Shown here one piece after another: positions 1-8,977 of a stretch of DNA of 64,000 bases (its first letter is position 1; each line of letters opens with the position of its first letter). Made by a program: the position numbers and the translations under genes. The notes under the pieces are model-generated. The model worked only from the letters and a program-made list of their open reading frames with translations, had not been told where the DNA came from and ran no database searches. The stretch is from NCBI GenBank assembly GCA_965214035.1, contig OZ243932.1, positions 1,922,001-1,986,000 of the forward strand, given 5' to 3'. The stretch is from JAJDYQ01 sp965214035. Its GTDB lineage: Bacteria; Pseudomonadota; Gammaproteobacteria; JAJDYQ01.

Positions 1-308
1 TGACCGAAGGTCTGTCTCTGGCTGGTGGCGTAAAAACGGCAGTGGCCGAATACTTTTCTTCTGAAGGTGCATGGCCTAACAGTAACACCCAGGCGGGTCT
101 TGTAACGGCTGCCTCTATTAAAGGTAACGCAGTAAGGTCTGTCGCAGTAGCGGCCACTAATGGTGTCATTACGATCACGTACGGCACAAAGGTGACCTCC
201 GGCGCGACTATTACATTAACACCTGACGACAGTGGCGGTTCCATCGAATGGAAATGCGGTGGTGGTACCGTGTTAGCAAAATACCGCCCGGCGCGTTGCC
301 GCTCATAA
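1..308 (+). CDS. pilA: type IV pilin (major pilin, PilA/FimA type), C-terminal part
   Basis: The frame is open from the window edge, so the N-terminal leader and hydrophobic helix lie upstream. About 101 residues are visible. They begin with TEGLSLAGGVKTAVAEYF, the stretch after the first helix in PilA-type pilins, followed by small beta-strand-forming segments. The chain ends with two cysteines (WKCGGG and ARCRS), the usual disulfide-bonded D-region loop. Type IV pilins polymerise into pili for adhesion, twitching and DNA uptake. A strong terminator follows at once, and the next gene is a membrane glycosyltransferase-like protein, an arrangement seen for pilin-modifying enzymes. Assignment to the pilin family is firm; that it is the major pilin is inferred from the C-terminal loop and the context. 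Confidence 0.88.
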   Translation, partial: TEGLSLAGGVKTAVAEYFSSEGAWPNSNTQAGLVTAASIKGNAVRSVAVAATNGVITITYGTKVTSGATITLTPDDSGGSIEWKCGGGTVLAKYRPARCRS

Positions 309-330
309 ACCTTATCTGTTTACAGGTGTG

Positions 331-360
331 AAGAGGGCCTCTTTAACAGAGGCCCTTTTT
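331..360 (+). terminator. intrinsic terminator of the pilin gene
   Basis: An 8-bp perfect stem (GGGCCTCT at 335-342 and AGAGGCCC at 348-355) with a 5-base loop is followed by a run of T at 356-360. It lies 26 bases after the pilin stop codon, so the pilin probably has its own transcript and the next gene needs another promoter or read-through. Confidence 0.9.
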
Positions 361-382
361 AATTGTGATTTAATTGGGCACG

Positions 383-2320
383 ATGTCACTATCACACCCT
401 TCGGCCACTGTCATATTCACTGGCCTCACCTTCTTAGCCCTTTCATGCGTAATGATTTACTGGCCCGGTTTAAGCGGGCCTTTCCTGTTTGACGACTTTG
501 CCAATCTGGACGCACTCGGGAAGTACAATGGCGTCAGAGATTGGGAGACCTTCAAGCTGTTTGTTTTAGGCAATGCCTCCGGGCCGACCGGACGACCTGT
601 TGCCATGTTGAGCTTCCTCATTGACGCACGTAACTGGCCGACAGACCCCCGGCCATTCAAAACCACCAATCTGATCATCCATCTTTTGAACGGACTATTG
701 CTCTTCGCACTGAGTCAAAAATTGCTGGGTCTCCGCCATGGTCCCGGAACAGCCCGTCTGGCGGCCCTTTGCGTCACGGCAATCTGGCTGCTGCATCCCC
801 TGAATATTTCGACCGTACTCTACCCTGTACAGCGCATGGCATTACTGTCGGCCCTTTTTGTGCTTCTGGGGTTGACAGGCTATGTGCATGGCAGAAGCCT
901 GCTGGGCAGGAACTCGCGGCAAGCCTATGGCCTGATGAGTATCTCTCTGCTCCTGGCGGGCTTACTGGCCACCTTCAGCAAGGAAAACGGCGCCTTGCTG
1001 CCGATATTCGCGCTGGTGCTGGAGCTCACCGTACTGCAACAACTGAAAACCCCGCTGAATCAATACTGGAAGCTGGTTTTTCTGTGGGTGCCCCTGCTGC
1101 TCATCATCGGCTATTTTATCCATGGACTCTGGAGCGGCGACATCTCCGCTGCATACGCCCATCGCAACTTCACCCTGGAGGAACGCCTGCTGACACAGCC
1201 CAGGGTTCTGATTGATTACCTTTATTACTGGTTTATTCCCCATATCGACAGCCCGGGGTTGTTGACCCAGGATTTCCCGCTATCCAAAAGCTGGCTGCAA
1301 CCGCTATCCACCCTGCCTGCCTTGCTGGTCATCGTATCGCTCATCATCTTTTCGTGGGCCTATCGAAGACGTTTCCCCTGGTTCAGCATGGGCGTGCTGT
1401 TTTACTTTGCCGGCCACTTGATTGAATCAACGGCCATATCGCTTGAAATCTATTTTGAGCACCGTAATTATCTGCCCACCATATTTCTTTTTCTACCGGT
1501 TATACCGGGTCTGCTCAGGTTGATAAACCAGAGGCCGGTCTGGTCGCTGCTCCCTGTTGTGTTGATCGTGCTCACTTCATGGCTGACCTGGCAGAGAGCC
1601 ACCATCTGGTCCAGCGAACAGCTACTCGCCCGGCAGTGGATGAGCATTCATCCGTACTCACAACGCGCACTGAGAAACGCGGCCATAGTGGCTGAAAAAT
1701 ATCACCGATATGATGAGGCACTCGCAATCATGGACACCACCAAAGCCCGCCTCCCTGACAGGATTGCCGTGCAACTACACTGGTTGGAAATCAACTGTAA
1801 TTACCGAACACTGGAAGAAAAACTGGATCGGACAGGGCTTCTTGGAGTTATGCGATCCGGCTATTATCAAAATCGAGTTGGCGCCTACGAACAGCTTCGA
1901 GCAACAAACGAGACTCTGTCGTCAACGGCATGTATTGAAGATCATGATGAATACTCGCTGCAGATCCTGGCCGCGCTGGAAGAAAACCCCCATGCACAAA
2001 AAGACCCGAATATACTGCACCAGATTTCCCATCTTCGCGGGCTGATTTATTTATCATACGGCAACAATCGGCAGGCGATAGCCAGCTTCAAACGTTCCCA
2101 GGATCGGGCCCTACACATCGAAAGCGCACTCTCGCAGACCGCATTACTGGCCACTCATGAATTGTATGATGCGGCACTGGAACACCTTGCAAGGCTGAAG
2201 CAACAGATGGACACCGAACATGAGCTGGGCAAGCTGGATTATCCGACTGAGATTGAATACCTGGAAAAACAGATCATACAAGACAGACAAGAGTCCAATA
2301 ACCATGACCCCTATGATTAA
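383..2320 (+). CDS. TMTC-like GT-C membrane glycosyltransferase with TPR-like tail (copy 1)
   Basis: This is a membrane protein of about 645 residues. An N-terminal hydrophobic segment is followed by GLSGPFLFDDFANLD, a periplasmic first loop with a DD pair as in the GT-C fold, then GPTGRPVAMLSF and roughly ten further membrane segments. The last ~200 residues are hydrophilic and TPR-like (for example RALRNAAIVAEKYHRYDEAL). Eukaryotic TMTC proteins with this plan transfer mannose to secreted proteins. Because it follows the pilin gene, pilin O-glycosylation is a plausible role, but this is inference. A paralogue lies at 4138-6063. I chose the ATG at 383; a TTG at 374 would add three residues. 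Confidence 0.72.
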   Translation: MSLSHPSATVIFTGLTFLALSCVMIYWPGLSGPFLFDDFANLDALGKYNGVRDWETFKLFVLGNASGPTGRPVAMLSFLIDARNWPTDPRPFKTTNLIIHLLNGLLLFALSQKLLGLRHGPGTARLAALCVTAIWLLHPLNISTVLYPVQRMALLSALFVLLGLTGYVHGRSLLGRNSRQAYGLMSISLLLAGLLATFSKENGALLPIFALVLELTVLQQLKTPLNQYWKLVFLWVPLLLIIGYFIHGLWSGDISAAYAHRNFTLEERLLTQPRVLIDYLYYWFIPHIDSPGLLTQDFPLSKSWLQPLSTLPALLVIVSLIIFSWAYRRRFPWFSMGVLFYFAGHLIESTAISLEIYFEHRNYLPTIFLFLPVIPGLLRLINQRPVWSLLPVVLIVLTSWLTWQRATIWSSEQLLARQWMSIHPYSQRALRNAAIVAEKYHRYDEALAIMDTTKARLPDRIAVQLHWLEINCNYRTLEEKLDRTGLLGVMRSGYYQNRVGAYEQLRATNETLSSTACIEDHDEYSLQILAALEENPHAQKDPNILHQISHLRGLIYLSYGNNRQAIASFKRSQDRALHIESALSQTALLATHELYDAALEHLARLKQQMDTEHELGKLDYPTEIEYLEKQIIQDRQESNNHDPYD

Positions 2321-2588
2321 AGCAAGGACCGGCAGGACCACAGCAAAAACGGCTTTCCAGACTTCCATATCGATTGCTATCTGACACTGCAGACTGCATT
2401 ATCTGTAATTCCATAAGTAGCGCAGCTCCAATCGTATTCAAGTGCCATATTTTTGCTACCATACATATCTGAATAGAGATGACATCTGCCACACAGCCAT
2501 CGTGTATTGGTCGGCTGACGGGCAGCATGATCCTGCCTGTTCCTGAACCCGGATGGGATGCTCACCCAATCAACTTTCTGCAATTAAG

Positions 2589-3962
2589 ATGGAAACAGCC
2601 TTCAAGCCAACGTATGACCCGCTTTACGACAGGACTCCGGGAGCAGGCAGCGCTTATGCGCCCAGTTACTGGGTAGCCGACGCAGGTGAGCCTCCGGCAA
2701 ATGATGGTGCACTCAACAAAGATGTGAGCGTTGATGTCGCCATTATTGGCGGCGGGTTCACCGGTCTGGCAACGGCACTGTTTCTTGCACGGGAGCATAA
2801 TATTAAAGCACATGTGCTGGAGGCCAATCAGGTCGCCTGGGGCTGTAGCAGCAGAAATGGCGGTCAGGGCCATCTGGCATGGGGGCGACTCAGCCGCAGC
2901 CAGTGGGCACAGCGCTGGGGTGTGGATATGGCGAAAAGAATCCATAAAAATACCCTGGCGGGCTTTGACATATTTCAATCTATGGTCGGCGATGAAAATA
3001 TTGACTGTAACCCGAAAGGAGACGGCAATGTGCTGGTTGCCCACTGCCGCTCCGCCACCGACAGGCTGGCAGATGAATCGCGGTTCTGCAATACCATATT
3101 AGGCTACAAAACAACAATGATCAGCCGGCATGAGCTGCACGAACTCTACATGAGAGATCAGGAGGCGGCCGGTGCCATGGTTGAGCCGCTTGGTATTGGC
3201 GTGCAACCACTGAAGCTGGCTTTTGGCTATTTAAGGCTTGCACGAAAATATGGTGCCAGAGTGCATACCGGCAGTCCCGTAAGCCACTGGCGCACAGAGA
3301 ATAAAACTCATTTTCTAACCACCCCCGGCGGCATAGTCAAAGCCAGGGTTGTTATCGTCGCCACCGCCGGTTATACCCATCATTCGTTACACCCCCTGCT
3401 GGCGTATAAAAATATGCCGATTATGGCAAACTCGGCGGTAACCGACACATTAAGCAGCCAGCAGATTACAGATTGTGGCTTTAGTTCCCCGATTTTCCTG
3501 ACTGACAGCCGCAGATTGCGTTTTTATTACCGCTATCTGCCTGAAGAAAAGCGCCTGCAAATCGGCACCAGAAGCGCTATCACGGGCAAGGATAATGATA
3601 ACCCCAGACACCTCAATATTATAAGAGAGGCCATCAGGAAGAAATTCCCTGCGCTTGCCGGCATCAAAATTGACTATTTCTGGTCGGGATGGATGGACAT
3701 CAGCCACGATATGATGCCAAGAATTGTGCAGCCCGATAAAAGTCAGAGCATCTATTACGCCCAGGGCTATAGCGGTAATGGTGTTTCATTTTCCGCTTAC
3801 GCCGCATTTAATCTGGCCAGACTGGTAGCCGGTCAAAAGGTGGATGATGCTGATTTACCAATATTTACCTCGCCTCTTCCCGGTCACCCCCTAAGGCCAC
3901 TCAGAAGAACAGGACAGCGCCTGTTATTTTTATATTTCAATCTGGCAGACAGACTATTATAG
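2589..3962 (+). CDS. FAD-dependent oxidoreductase, DAO family (PuuB/OrdL-like)
   Basis: The protein has about 457 residues. The dinucleotide-binding motif VAIIGGGFTGLATALFLA sits near residues 50-67, after a ~45-residue lead containing the PSYWVAD segment typical of gamma-glutamylputrescine oxidase relatives. SSRNGGQGHLAWGR follows, which in this family forms the flavin pocket, and the C-terminal YAQGYSGNGVSFSAYA closes the FAD site. Members oxidise amines or amino acids with FAD. The substrate cannot be read from the sequence. The gene sits alone between the two TMTC-like paralogues, so a link to the glycan genes is not shown. The ATG at 2589 is preferred over an upstream in-frame start because homology begins there. 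Confidence 0.8.
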   Translation: METAFKPTYDPLYDRTPGAGSAYAPSYWVADAGEPPANDGALNKDVSVDVAIIGGGFTGLATALFLAREHNIKAHVLEANQVAWGCSSRNGGQGHLAWGRLSRSQWAQRWGVDMAKRIHKNTLAGFDIFQSMVGDENIDCNPKGDGNVLVAHCRSATDRLADESRFCNTILGYKTTMISRHELHELYMRDQEAAGAMVEPLGIGVQPLKLAFGYLRLARKYGARVHTGSPVSHWRTENKTHFLTTPGGIVKARVVIVATAGYTHHSLHPLLAYKNMPIMANSAVTDTLSSQQITDCGFSSPIFLTDSRRLRFYYRYLPEEKRLQIGTRSAITGKDNDNPRHLNIIREAIRKKFPALAGIKIDYFWSGWMDISHDMMPRIVQPDKSQSIYYAQGYSGNGVSFSAYAAFNLARLVAGQKVDDADLPIFTSPLPGHPLRPLRRTGQRLLFLYFNLADRLL

Positions 3963-3989
3963 CTGAAAATGTAAAAAGGTCTGTGTGAC

Positions 3990-4017
3990 CGGGCCGATTC
4001 GCGTCGCGGAAGGCCCG
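3990..4017. other. hairpin after the oxidoreductase gene
   Basis: CGGGCC at 3990-3995 pairs with GGCCCG at 4012-4017 around a GC-rich loop, 28 bases after the oxidoreductase stop. There is no T-run, so it is at most a weak terminator or RNA-stabilising structure. Confidence 0.35.
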
Positions 4018-4137
4018 TCCGGGAAGATCAACTAAAGCAAACGATGTCGATACAGGATTGGAAATGGGCGATGATTCAGTTTGCAGAACCTGTACAATAG
4101 CAGGACCACATTAGACAAACTGCCAGTTATATTCTGT

Positions 4138-6063
4138 ATGCACCCAAAAAACACCGTCAATCACATAATCTACCCGGTACTGTGGGTATTCCTCCCGGTG
4201 GCACTGGCAATATATATCCTGTTCCCCGGACTGTCCGGGCCATTTCTGCTGGACGACATCCCCAATCTTGAAATATTGGAAAGGTGGCCAAACGAGAGCA
4301 TCCCTATCCGCTTTTTGGCATTTCTCCATGTAGGAGACTCCGGGCCGACAGGGAGGCCTGTCAGTCTGACCAGCTTTTTTATCAATGACCAAGCCTGGCC
4401 CAGTGCCCCATACTCCCATAAATACACTAATCTGCTCCTGCACGTACTCAACAGTGTGCTGGTCTTCTGGTTCATATGGAAACTGATACTCGCAGCAGGC
4501 GAAAAAAGCCGAAGATCGGGTTTTATTGCCATGACAGTCGCAACGATCTGGGCTATTCATCCCCTTCAGGCATCAACCGTATTCTATGTCATTCAACGCA
4601 TGACGATTCTAAGCACAACCTTCACCCTGCTCGCGCTGATTACCTATCTGTACGCCAGACAGTCTCTGCTGGAAAACAATATCAGAAAATCCCTGCTGTT
4701 AAGCATGCCCATCCCGTTTTTCGCCTTAGCCGGCATATACAGCAAGGAAAACGCCGCCCTGCTGTTTCTTTATATCCTTGTGACAGAGTACTTTTTCTTT
4801 CAACGCAGGGAAGAGCGCCCATGGTTAATGAAGCAGTGGCTGATCCTGTTCGCCATCCTGCCTTCGGCCCTGCTGATCATATCAATTACATACATGGGCC
4901 TTTCAAGCGACGGTTACACGGTCAGGCCCTTTGATCTTCCCCAGCGCCTGTACAGCGAGGCCCGTGCCCTGATTGATTATCTATCACTCATCATCTTTCC
5001 ACGCCTGGGCGGGCTCGGCATTTTCCACGACGATTTCACCATATCAAAAAACCTGTTTGACCCGGGGGCAACCTTCATCAGTGTCCTGCTTGTCGCCCTC
5101 TTGCCGATTATTGCGGTTATCGGAAGGTATAAAGTCCGCCTGGCGGCGTTTGCCATATTCTGGTTTTACTGCGGGCATATCATGGAATCTACCGTGCTTC
5201 CCCTGGAGCTTTATTTCGAACACAGGAATTATCTGCCCATGCTGGGCATACTGATCGGCATGACCTGTTTTTTATTCCGAGTTCCCGCCCATTACCGCAG
5301 GTATTCCTATACATTGCTTGTCATTTATATCGCCATGGCTGCCACGCTCTCCACGTCGAATGCATCATTATGGGGCAATGCCGCCCGGGCTGCGACTGTA
5401 TGGGTAAAGGAACATCCGGACTCCATCAGGGCGCGCCTGTTTGCGAGTGAGATTTTATACTCCCTGAATTCGCCCGAAACCAGAAAAATGGCAGGAGACC
5501 ATATCAACTATCTGTATGAGAACAGAGATGAGGTCGGAATTTCGACTCTGGCCCTGCTTTATTTTGAATGTCAGGCAGGCATTATTACTCCGGCAAAGGC
5601 CAGCGAGGCGATCAAAAAACTGAAACAGGTATACTATTATGGGCATTTTTCGGAAACACTAACCAACTTGGAGGCTTACACCTATGATGAAAAATGCCCC
5701 GAAGGCCTGGATATGCAGTCGTTTCATGATCTGCTGAAGAATATCAAGGAATCGCCTGGCTTCAACCGTACATACCGATGGAACAGGCATCTGATACACC
5801 GCATGGAGTCGCGTATTTTCGCCTCCCAGAGAGACCTGCAAAAGACAATGGAAAGCCTGGAACAAGCATATGCCTTCAATCCTGCCCCGGATATCCGACT
5901 GATGCAGGCAAGTTTTCTGATATCGGCAGGGCTCTATCAGGAAGCAGCCGCCATACTGGATACCATGCCGGATACCTTCGGCTGGCTTGACGAGGAATTG
6001 AATATCGAAACGATTGATGCGTTTAAAGAGATTATTCAGAAACATCAGCAAAAGACAAATTAA
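4138..6063 (+). CDS. TMTC-like GT-C membrane glycosyltransferase with TPR-like tail (copy 2)
   Basis: This protein of about 641 residues is clearly paralogous to the one at 383-2320: FPGLSGPFLLDDIPNLE matches GLSGPFLFDDFANLD, and SGPTGRPVSLTSFFIND, YSKENAALL and LELYFEHRNYLP recur in the same order. The DD pair in the first periplasmic loop and roughly ten membrane segments fit the GT-C fold; the C-terminal ~200 residues are helical and TPR-like. The two copies have diverged strongly outside these motifs, so they may act on different acceptors or donors. The downstream family 2 glycosyltransferase (51-bp gap) could supply a polyprenyl-linked sugar donor. I chose the ATG at 4138; a TTG at 4081 would add 19 residues. 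Confidence 0.72.
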   Translation: MHPKNTVNHIIYPVLWVFLPVALAIYILFPGLSGPFLLDDIPNLEILERWPNESIPIRFLAFLHVGDSGPTGRPVSLTSFFINDQAWPSAPYSHKYTNLLLHVLNSVLVFWFIWKLILAAGEKSRRSGFIAMTVATIWAIHPLQASTVFYVIQRMTILSTTFTLLALITYLYARQSLLENNIRKSLLLSMPIPFFALAGIYSKENAALLFLYILVTEYFFFQRREERPWLMKQWLILFAILPSALLIISITYMGLSSDGYTVRPFDLPQRLYSEARALIDYLSLIIFPRLGGLGIFHDDFTISKNLFDPGATFISVLLVALLPIIAVIGRYKVRLAAFAIFWFYCGHIMESTVLPLELYFEHRNYLPMLGILIGMTCFLFRVPAHYRRYSYTLLVIYIAMAATLSTSNASLWGNAARAATVWVKEHPDSIRARLFASEILYSLNSPETRKMAGDHINYLYENRDEVGISTLALLYFECQAGIITPAKASEAIKKLKQVYYYGHFSETLTNLEAYTYDEKCPEGLDMQSFHDLLKNIKESPGFNRTYRWNRHLIHRMESRIFASQRDLQKTMESLEQAYAFNPAPDIRLMQASFLISAGLYQEAAAILDTMPDTFGWLDEELNIETIDAFKEIIQKHQQKTN

Positions 6064-6113
6064 GCTGTTACAGTATATTACAGCCGAAATATACATTTTC
6101 AGGAAATAATTTT

Positions 6114-7013
6114 ATGAACAAGATCACTGATAACACAATCAGCGTCATTATTCCCGCCAAAAATGAGGAAGCAGGGTTGAGCAAGGTGCTGCCTGCCGTC
6201 AGGAATGTCGTAAGTGGCGCCGAGATAATCGTCGTCAATGACGGCTCATCAGATAATACCGGGGAGGTTGCAGCAAAATACGCCGATGTTGTTATCCATC
6301 ATCCTCACTCCATGGGCAATGGGGCGGCAGTCAAGGCAGGAGCCAGAGCGGCAACCCGTGAAATACTGATATTCATGGACGGCGATGGTCAACACGATCC
6401 GGAAGATATCCGGAAGCTCATTGAAAAACTTGATGAAGGTTATGGCATGGCCGTTGGTGCCAGGCACTCATCGACTCATGCCAACTTCCCGCGGCGCATG
6501 GCGAACCTCCTCTATAACAGGCTTGCCAGCTATCTGACAGATCGATCAATCAAGGACCTGACATCCGGTTTTCGTGCCGTATCTGCCGATGACTTCAAAG
6601 AGTTTTTATATTTGCTCCCCAACGGTTTTTCATATCCGTCAACCATTACCATGGCACTTTCCCGCAGTGGCAAGGCCATTGCCTATGTACCAATATATGC
6701 CGGTAAACGCTCAGGGAAAAGCCATATCAATCTGATAAGAGACGGTATTCGCTTTTTTATTATCATCTTTAAAATCAGTGTGCTCTATTCACCTTTAAAG
6801 CTGTTTGCTCCCGCCTCTTTATTCTGCTTCATTCTGGGAAATTCATATTATATTTATACCTATGCTACAGATGGCAGGTTCACCAATATGGGGCTGCTAC
6901 TATTCGTAGTCGCCATGCTGGTATTTATGATCGGCCTGATATCCGAACAGATCACCACCCTACTGTACGTCACATCAAGCAGCCATCAGGCACAACATGA
7001 CTCCCGCCGATAA
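6114..7013 (+). CDS. family 2 glycosyltransferase, dolichyl-phosphate-sugar synthase-like
   Basis: The protein has 299 residues. The GT-A domain has the start SVIIPAKNEEAGL, the nucleotide-binding VVNDGSSDNT near residue 41 and the metal-binding region FMDGDGQHDPEDI near residue 90. Two C-terminal hydrophobic segments follow (around 225-250 and 260-285), as in polyprenyl-phosphate glycosyltransferases of the DPM1/GtrB type. Such enzymes load a sugar on a polyprenyl phosphate at the inner membrane. The product would be a natural donor for the adjacent GT-C-like proteins, whose family uses lipid-linked sugars. AGGAAA lies just ahead of the ATG. The next gene starts 45 bases downstream on the same strand. 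Confidence 0.85.
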   Translation: MNKITDNTISVIIPAKNEEAGLSKVLPAVRNVVSGAEIIVVNDGSSDNTGEVAAKYADVVIHHPHSMGNGAAVKAGARAATREILIFMDGDGQHDPEDIRKLIEKLDEGYGMAVGARHSSTHANFPRRMANLLYNRLASYLTDRSIKDLTSGFRAVSADDFKEFLYLLPNGFSYPSTITMALSRSGKAIAYVPIYAGKRSGKSHINLIRDGIRFFIIIFKISVLYSPLKLFAPASLFCFILGNSYYIYTYATDGRFTNMGLLLFVVAMLVFMIGLISEQITTLLYVTSSSHQAQHDSRR

Positions 7014-7058
7014 ACACATGATGGATTTATTCCCGGCCCGACTGAAGTCAATCGACCC

Positions 7059-7817
7059 ATGATTACACGCCATGCACTGGCCGCATTAAAGCCACTGCGG
7101 AATACCATTCTGCATCCACAATGGCTTTTAAACCATGGCACAGATTATCGCAGGCTGACAGCCGAACATGCCGCCGGTACTGTGCTTGACATCGGCTGTG
7201 CCGACCGCTGGGCAGAATCCCATATCCCACATGCAAATAACTATATTGGCCTGGATTACACCGCAACCGGCGCAACTCTATATAATTCCCGTCCGCATAT
7301 ATTTGCTGATGCAGCAAACCTGCCTTTTGCTGCCGAGAGCATCGATACCGTGCTTATGTTTGAGGCGATTGAGCATGTTGCACTGCCTCAAAATGCACTG
7401 CAAGAGATCGGGCGAGTACTCAAGCCTGAAGGCAGGCTGTTGCTAAGCATGCCGTTCCTGTACCCGGCACATGACGAACCCCATGACTATCAACGCCTTA
7501 CCTCACATGGATTACAGCGCGACCTGACAGCTTCCGGGCTGAGTTGCCAGCAACTATCAGCCAGTCTGCACTCATCGGCAAGTGCCGGGTTACTGCTGAA
7601 CCTGTCTCTGGCCGGTAGCGCCTTACAGGCTATTCGCTCAAGGCACCCTGCCCTGCTGCTCACCCCGCTGCTGGCCCTGATCATCCCCTCGGTCAATATA
7701 CTATTCTGGCTCGGTGCTCACCTGCTGCCACACTGGAATGCGTTCAGTTGTGGGCATCATCTGGTAGCCGAAAAAACCCGCCACCCCGACCAGAAAGAAC
7801 AGAGTCATGCAGAATAG
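7059..7817 (+). CDS. class I SAM-dependent methyltransferase
   Basis: The protein has 252 residues. The SAM-binding motif I is VLDIGCADRW near residue 43; the acidic strand-2 end is IGLDYT; motif IV is VLMFEAIEHV near residue 103, followed by IGRVLKPEGRLLLSMPFLYP. This is the Methyltransf_11 layout. A hydrophobic C-terminal stretch (LLLTPLLALIIPSVNILFWL) suggests membrane association. The stop overlaps the next gene by 11 bases, so it is co-translated with a sugar aminotransferase. Its substrate is probably a sugar or lipid intermediate of the surface glycan, by context only. Confidence 0.8.
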   Translation: MITRHALAALKPLRNTILHPQWLLNHGTDYRRLTAEHAAGTVLDIGCADRWAESHIPHANNYIGLDYTATGATLYNSRPHIFADAANLPFAAESIDTVLMFEAIEHVALPQNALQEIGRVLKPEGRLLLSMPFLYPAHDEPHDYQRLTSHGLQRDLTASGLSCQQLSASLHSSASAGLLLNLSLAGSALQAIRSRHPALLLTPLLALIIPSVNILFWLGAHLLPHWNAFSCGHHLVAEKTRHPDQKEQSHAE

Positions 7818-8964
7818 CAGAGAGTTCATCGTATTCGGGGCACCGGCCATTGAACAGGCCGAGATTGACGAGGTAGTGGATTCGCTGACGCAGAGATGGC
7901 TGGGTACCGGGCCCAAAACAGCCCGATTCGAGGCGGATTTTGCAGGCTATAAAGGTGTGCCTCCAGACACCGTTCTGGCCACGAATTCATGCACTTCGGC
8001 GCTGCATCTGAGCCTGCTGGCATCCGGGGTCGGGGCAGGCGACGAAGTCATCACCTCGGCGATGACATTTTGCGCCACGGCCAATGCAATCATTCACAGC
8101 GGAGCAACGCCCGTTATTGCCGATGTCGATCCCATAACCATGAACATTGATCCGGCGGCTGTTGCCGAGGCCATCAATGAGCGCACTGCGGCCATTCTGC
8201 CAGTACATTTTGGTGGCGCACTCTGCGATATGGCCCGCATCATGCCGCTGGCTCAATCACGGGGACTGAAAGTGATCGAAGACTGCGCCCATGCCATCGA
8301 AACCCGAACTCCGCTTGGCAAGGCAGGCACCTTTGGGGATTTTGGCTGCTTCAGTTTCTATGCCACCAAAAACATGACAACCGGTGAAGGTGGCATGGTG
8401 ATCGCCGCCAATCCCGAACATACCCATTATATGAAAAGTATGGCGCTGCACGGCATGACCCGGGACGCCTGGCATCGCTACCAGGATGATGGCTACAAAC
8501 ACTACCGGGTTACCCAGGCGGGCTTCAAGTACAATATGATGGACATTCAGGCAGCCATCGGCCTGCATCAGTTGGCACGTATTGAACAAAACTGGCACCG
8601 TCGGTCTGAAATATGGAATTATTACCGACAGGCTCTGTGCGATCTGCCACTGCGCCTGCCCGCCTCAGCACCGGCAGGCGAACGCCATGCCTGTCACCTG
8701 TTCACACTGATCAATGAGCACCCCGCGCTTGGACGTGACCAGATACTGGAAGCACTTAAACAGCGCCATATAGGCTGTGGGGTGCATTATCCATGTCTCG
8801 CCGAGCATTCTTACTATCAACAGACCTATGGCTGGACGCCCGAACAGGTACCCCATGCGACCCATATCGGTCGCAATACATTCAGTATCCCACTCAGTGC
8901 GGCACTGACCGATGATGAAGTTGAATATATTACCCGCAGCCTGATTGAGCTGTTTTCCGATTGA
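7807..8964 (+). CDS. DegT/DnrJ/EryC1/StrS-family PLP aminotransferase
   Basis: The protein has 385 residues. The family frame is complete: WLGTGPKTARFE near residue 31, NSCTSALHL near 60, IEDCAHAIE with the PLP-nitrogen Asp at 159, and the PLP lysine at 188 in FSFYATKNMTTGEGG. These enzymes transaminate keto-sugars bound to nucleotides, for example giving 4-amino-4,6-dideoxy sugars. It overlaps the preceding methyltransferase and is followed within 13 bases by an acyltransferase-like gene. Amination, then N-acylation, of a nucleotide sugar is a coherent reading, but the exact sugar is not visible. Confidence 0.88.
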   Translation: MQNSREFIVFGAPAIEQAEIDEVVDSLTQRWLGTGPKTARFEADFAGYKGVPPDTVLATNSCTSALHLSLLASGVGAGDEVITSAMTFCATANAIIHSGATPVIADVDPITMNIDPAAVAEAINERTAAILPVHFGGALCDMARIMPLAQSRGLKVIEDCAHAIETRTPLGKAGTFGDFGCFSFYATKNMTTGEGGMVIAANPEHTHYMKSMALHGMTRDAWHRYQDDGYKHYRVTQAGFKYNMMDIQAAIGLHQLARIEQNWHRRSEIWNYYRQALCDLPLRLPASAPAGERHACHLFTLINEHPALGRDQILEALKQRHIGCGVHYPCLAEHSYYQQTYGWTPEQVPHATHIGRNTFSIPLSAALTDDEVEYITRSLIELFSD

Positions 8965-8977
8965 GAAAATTGACGCC

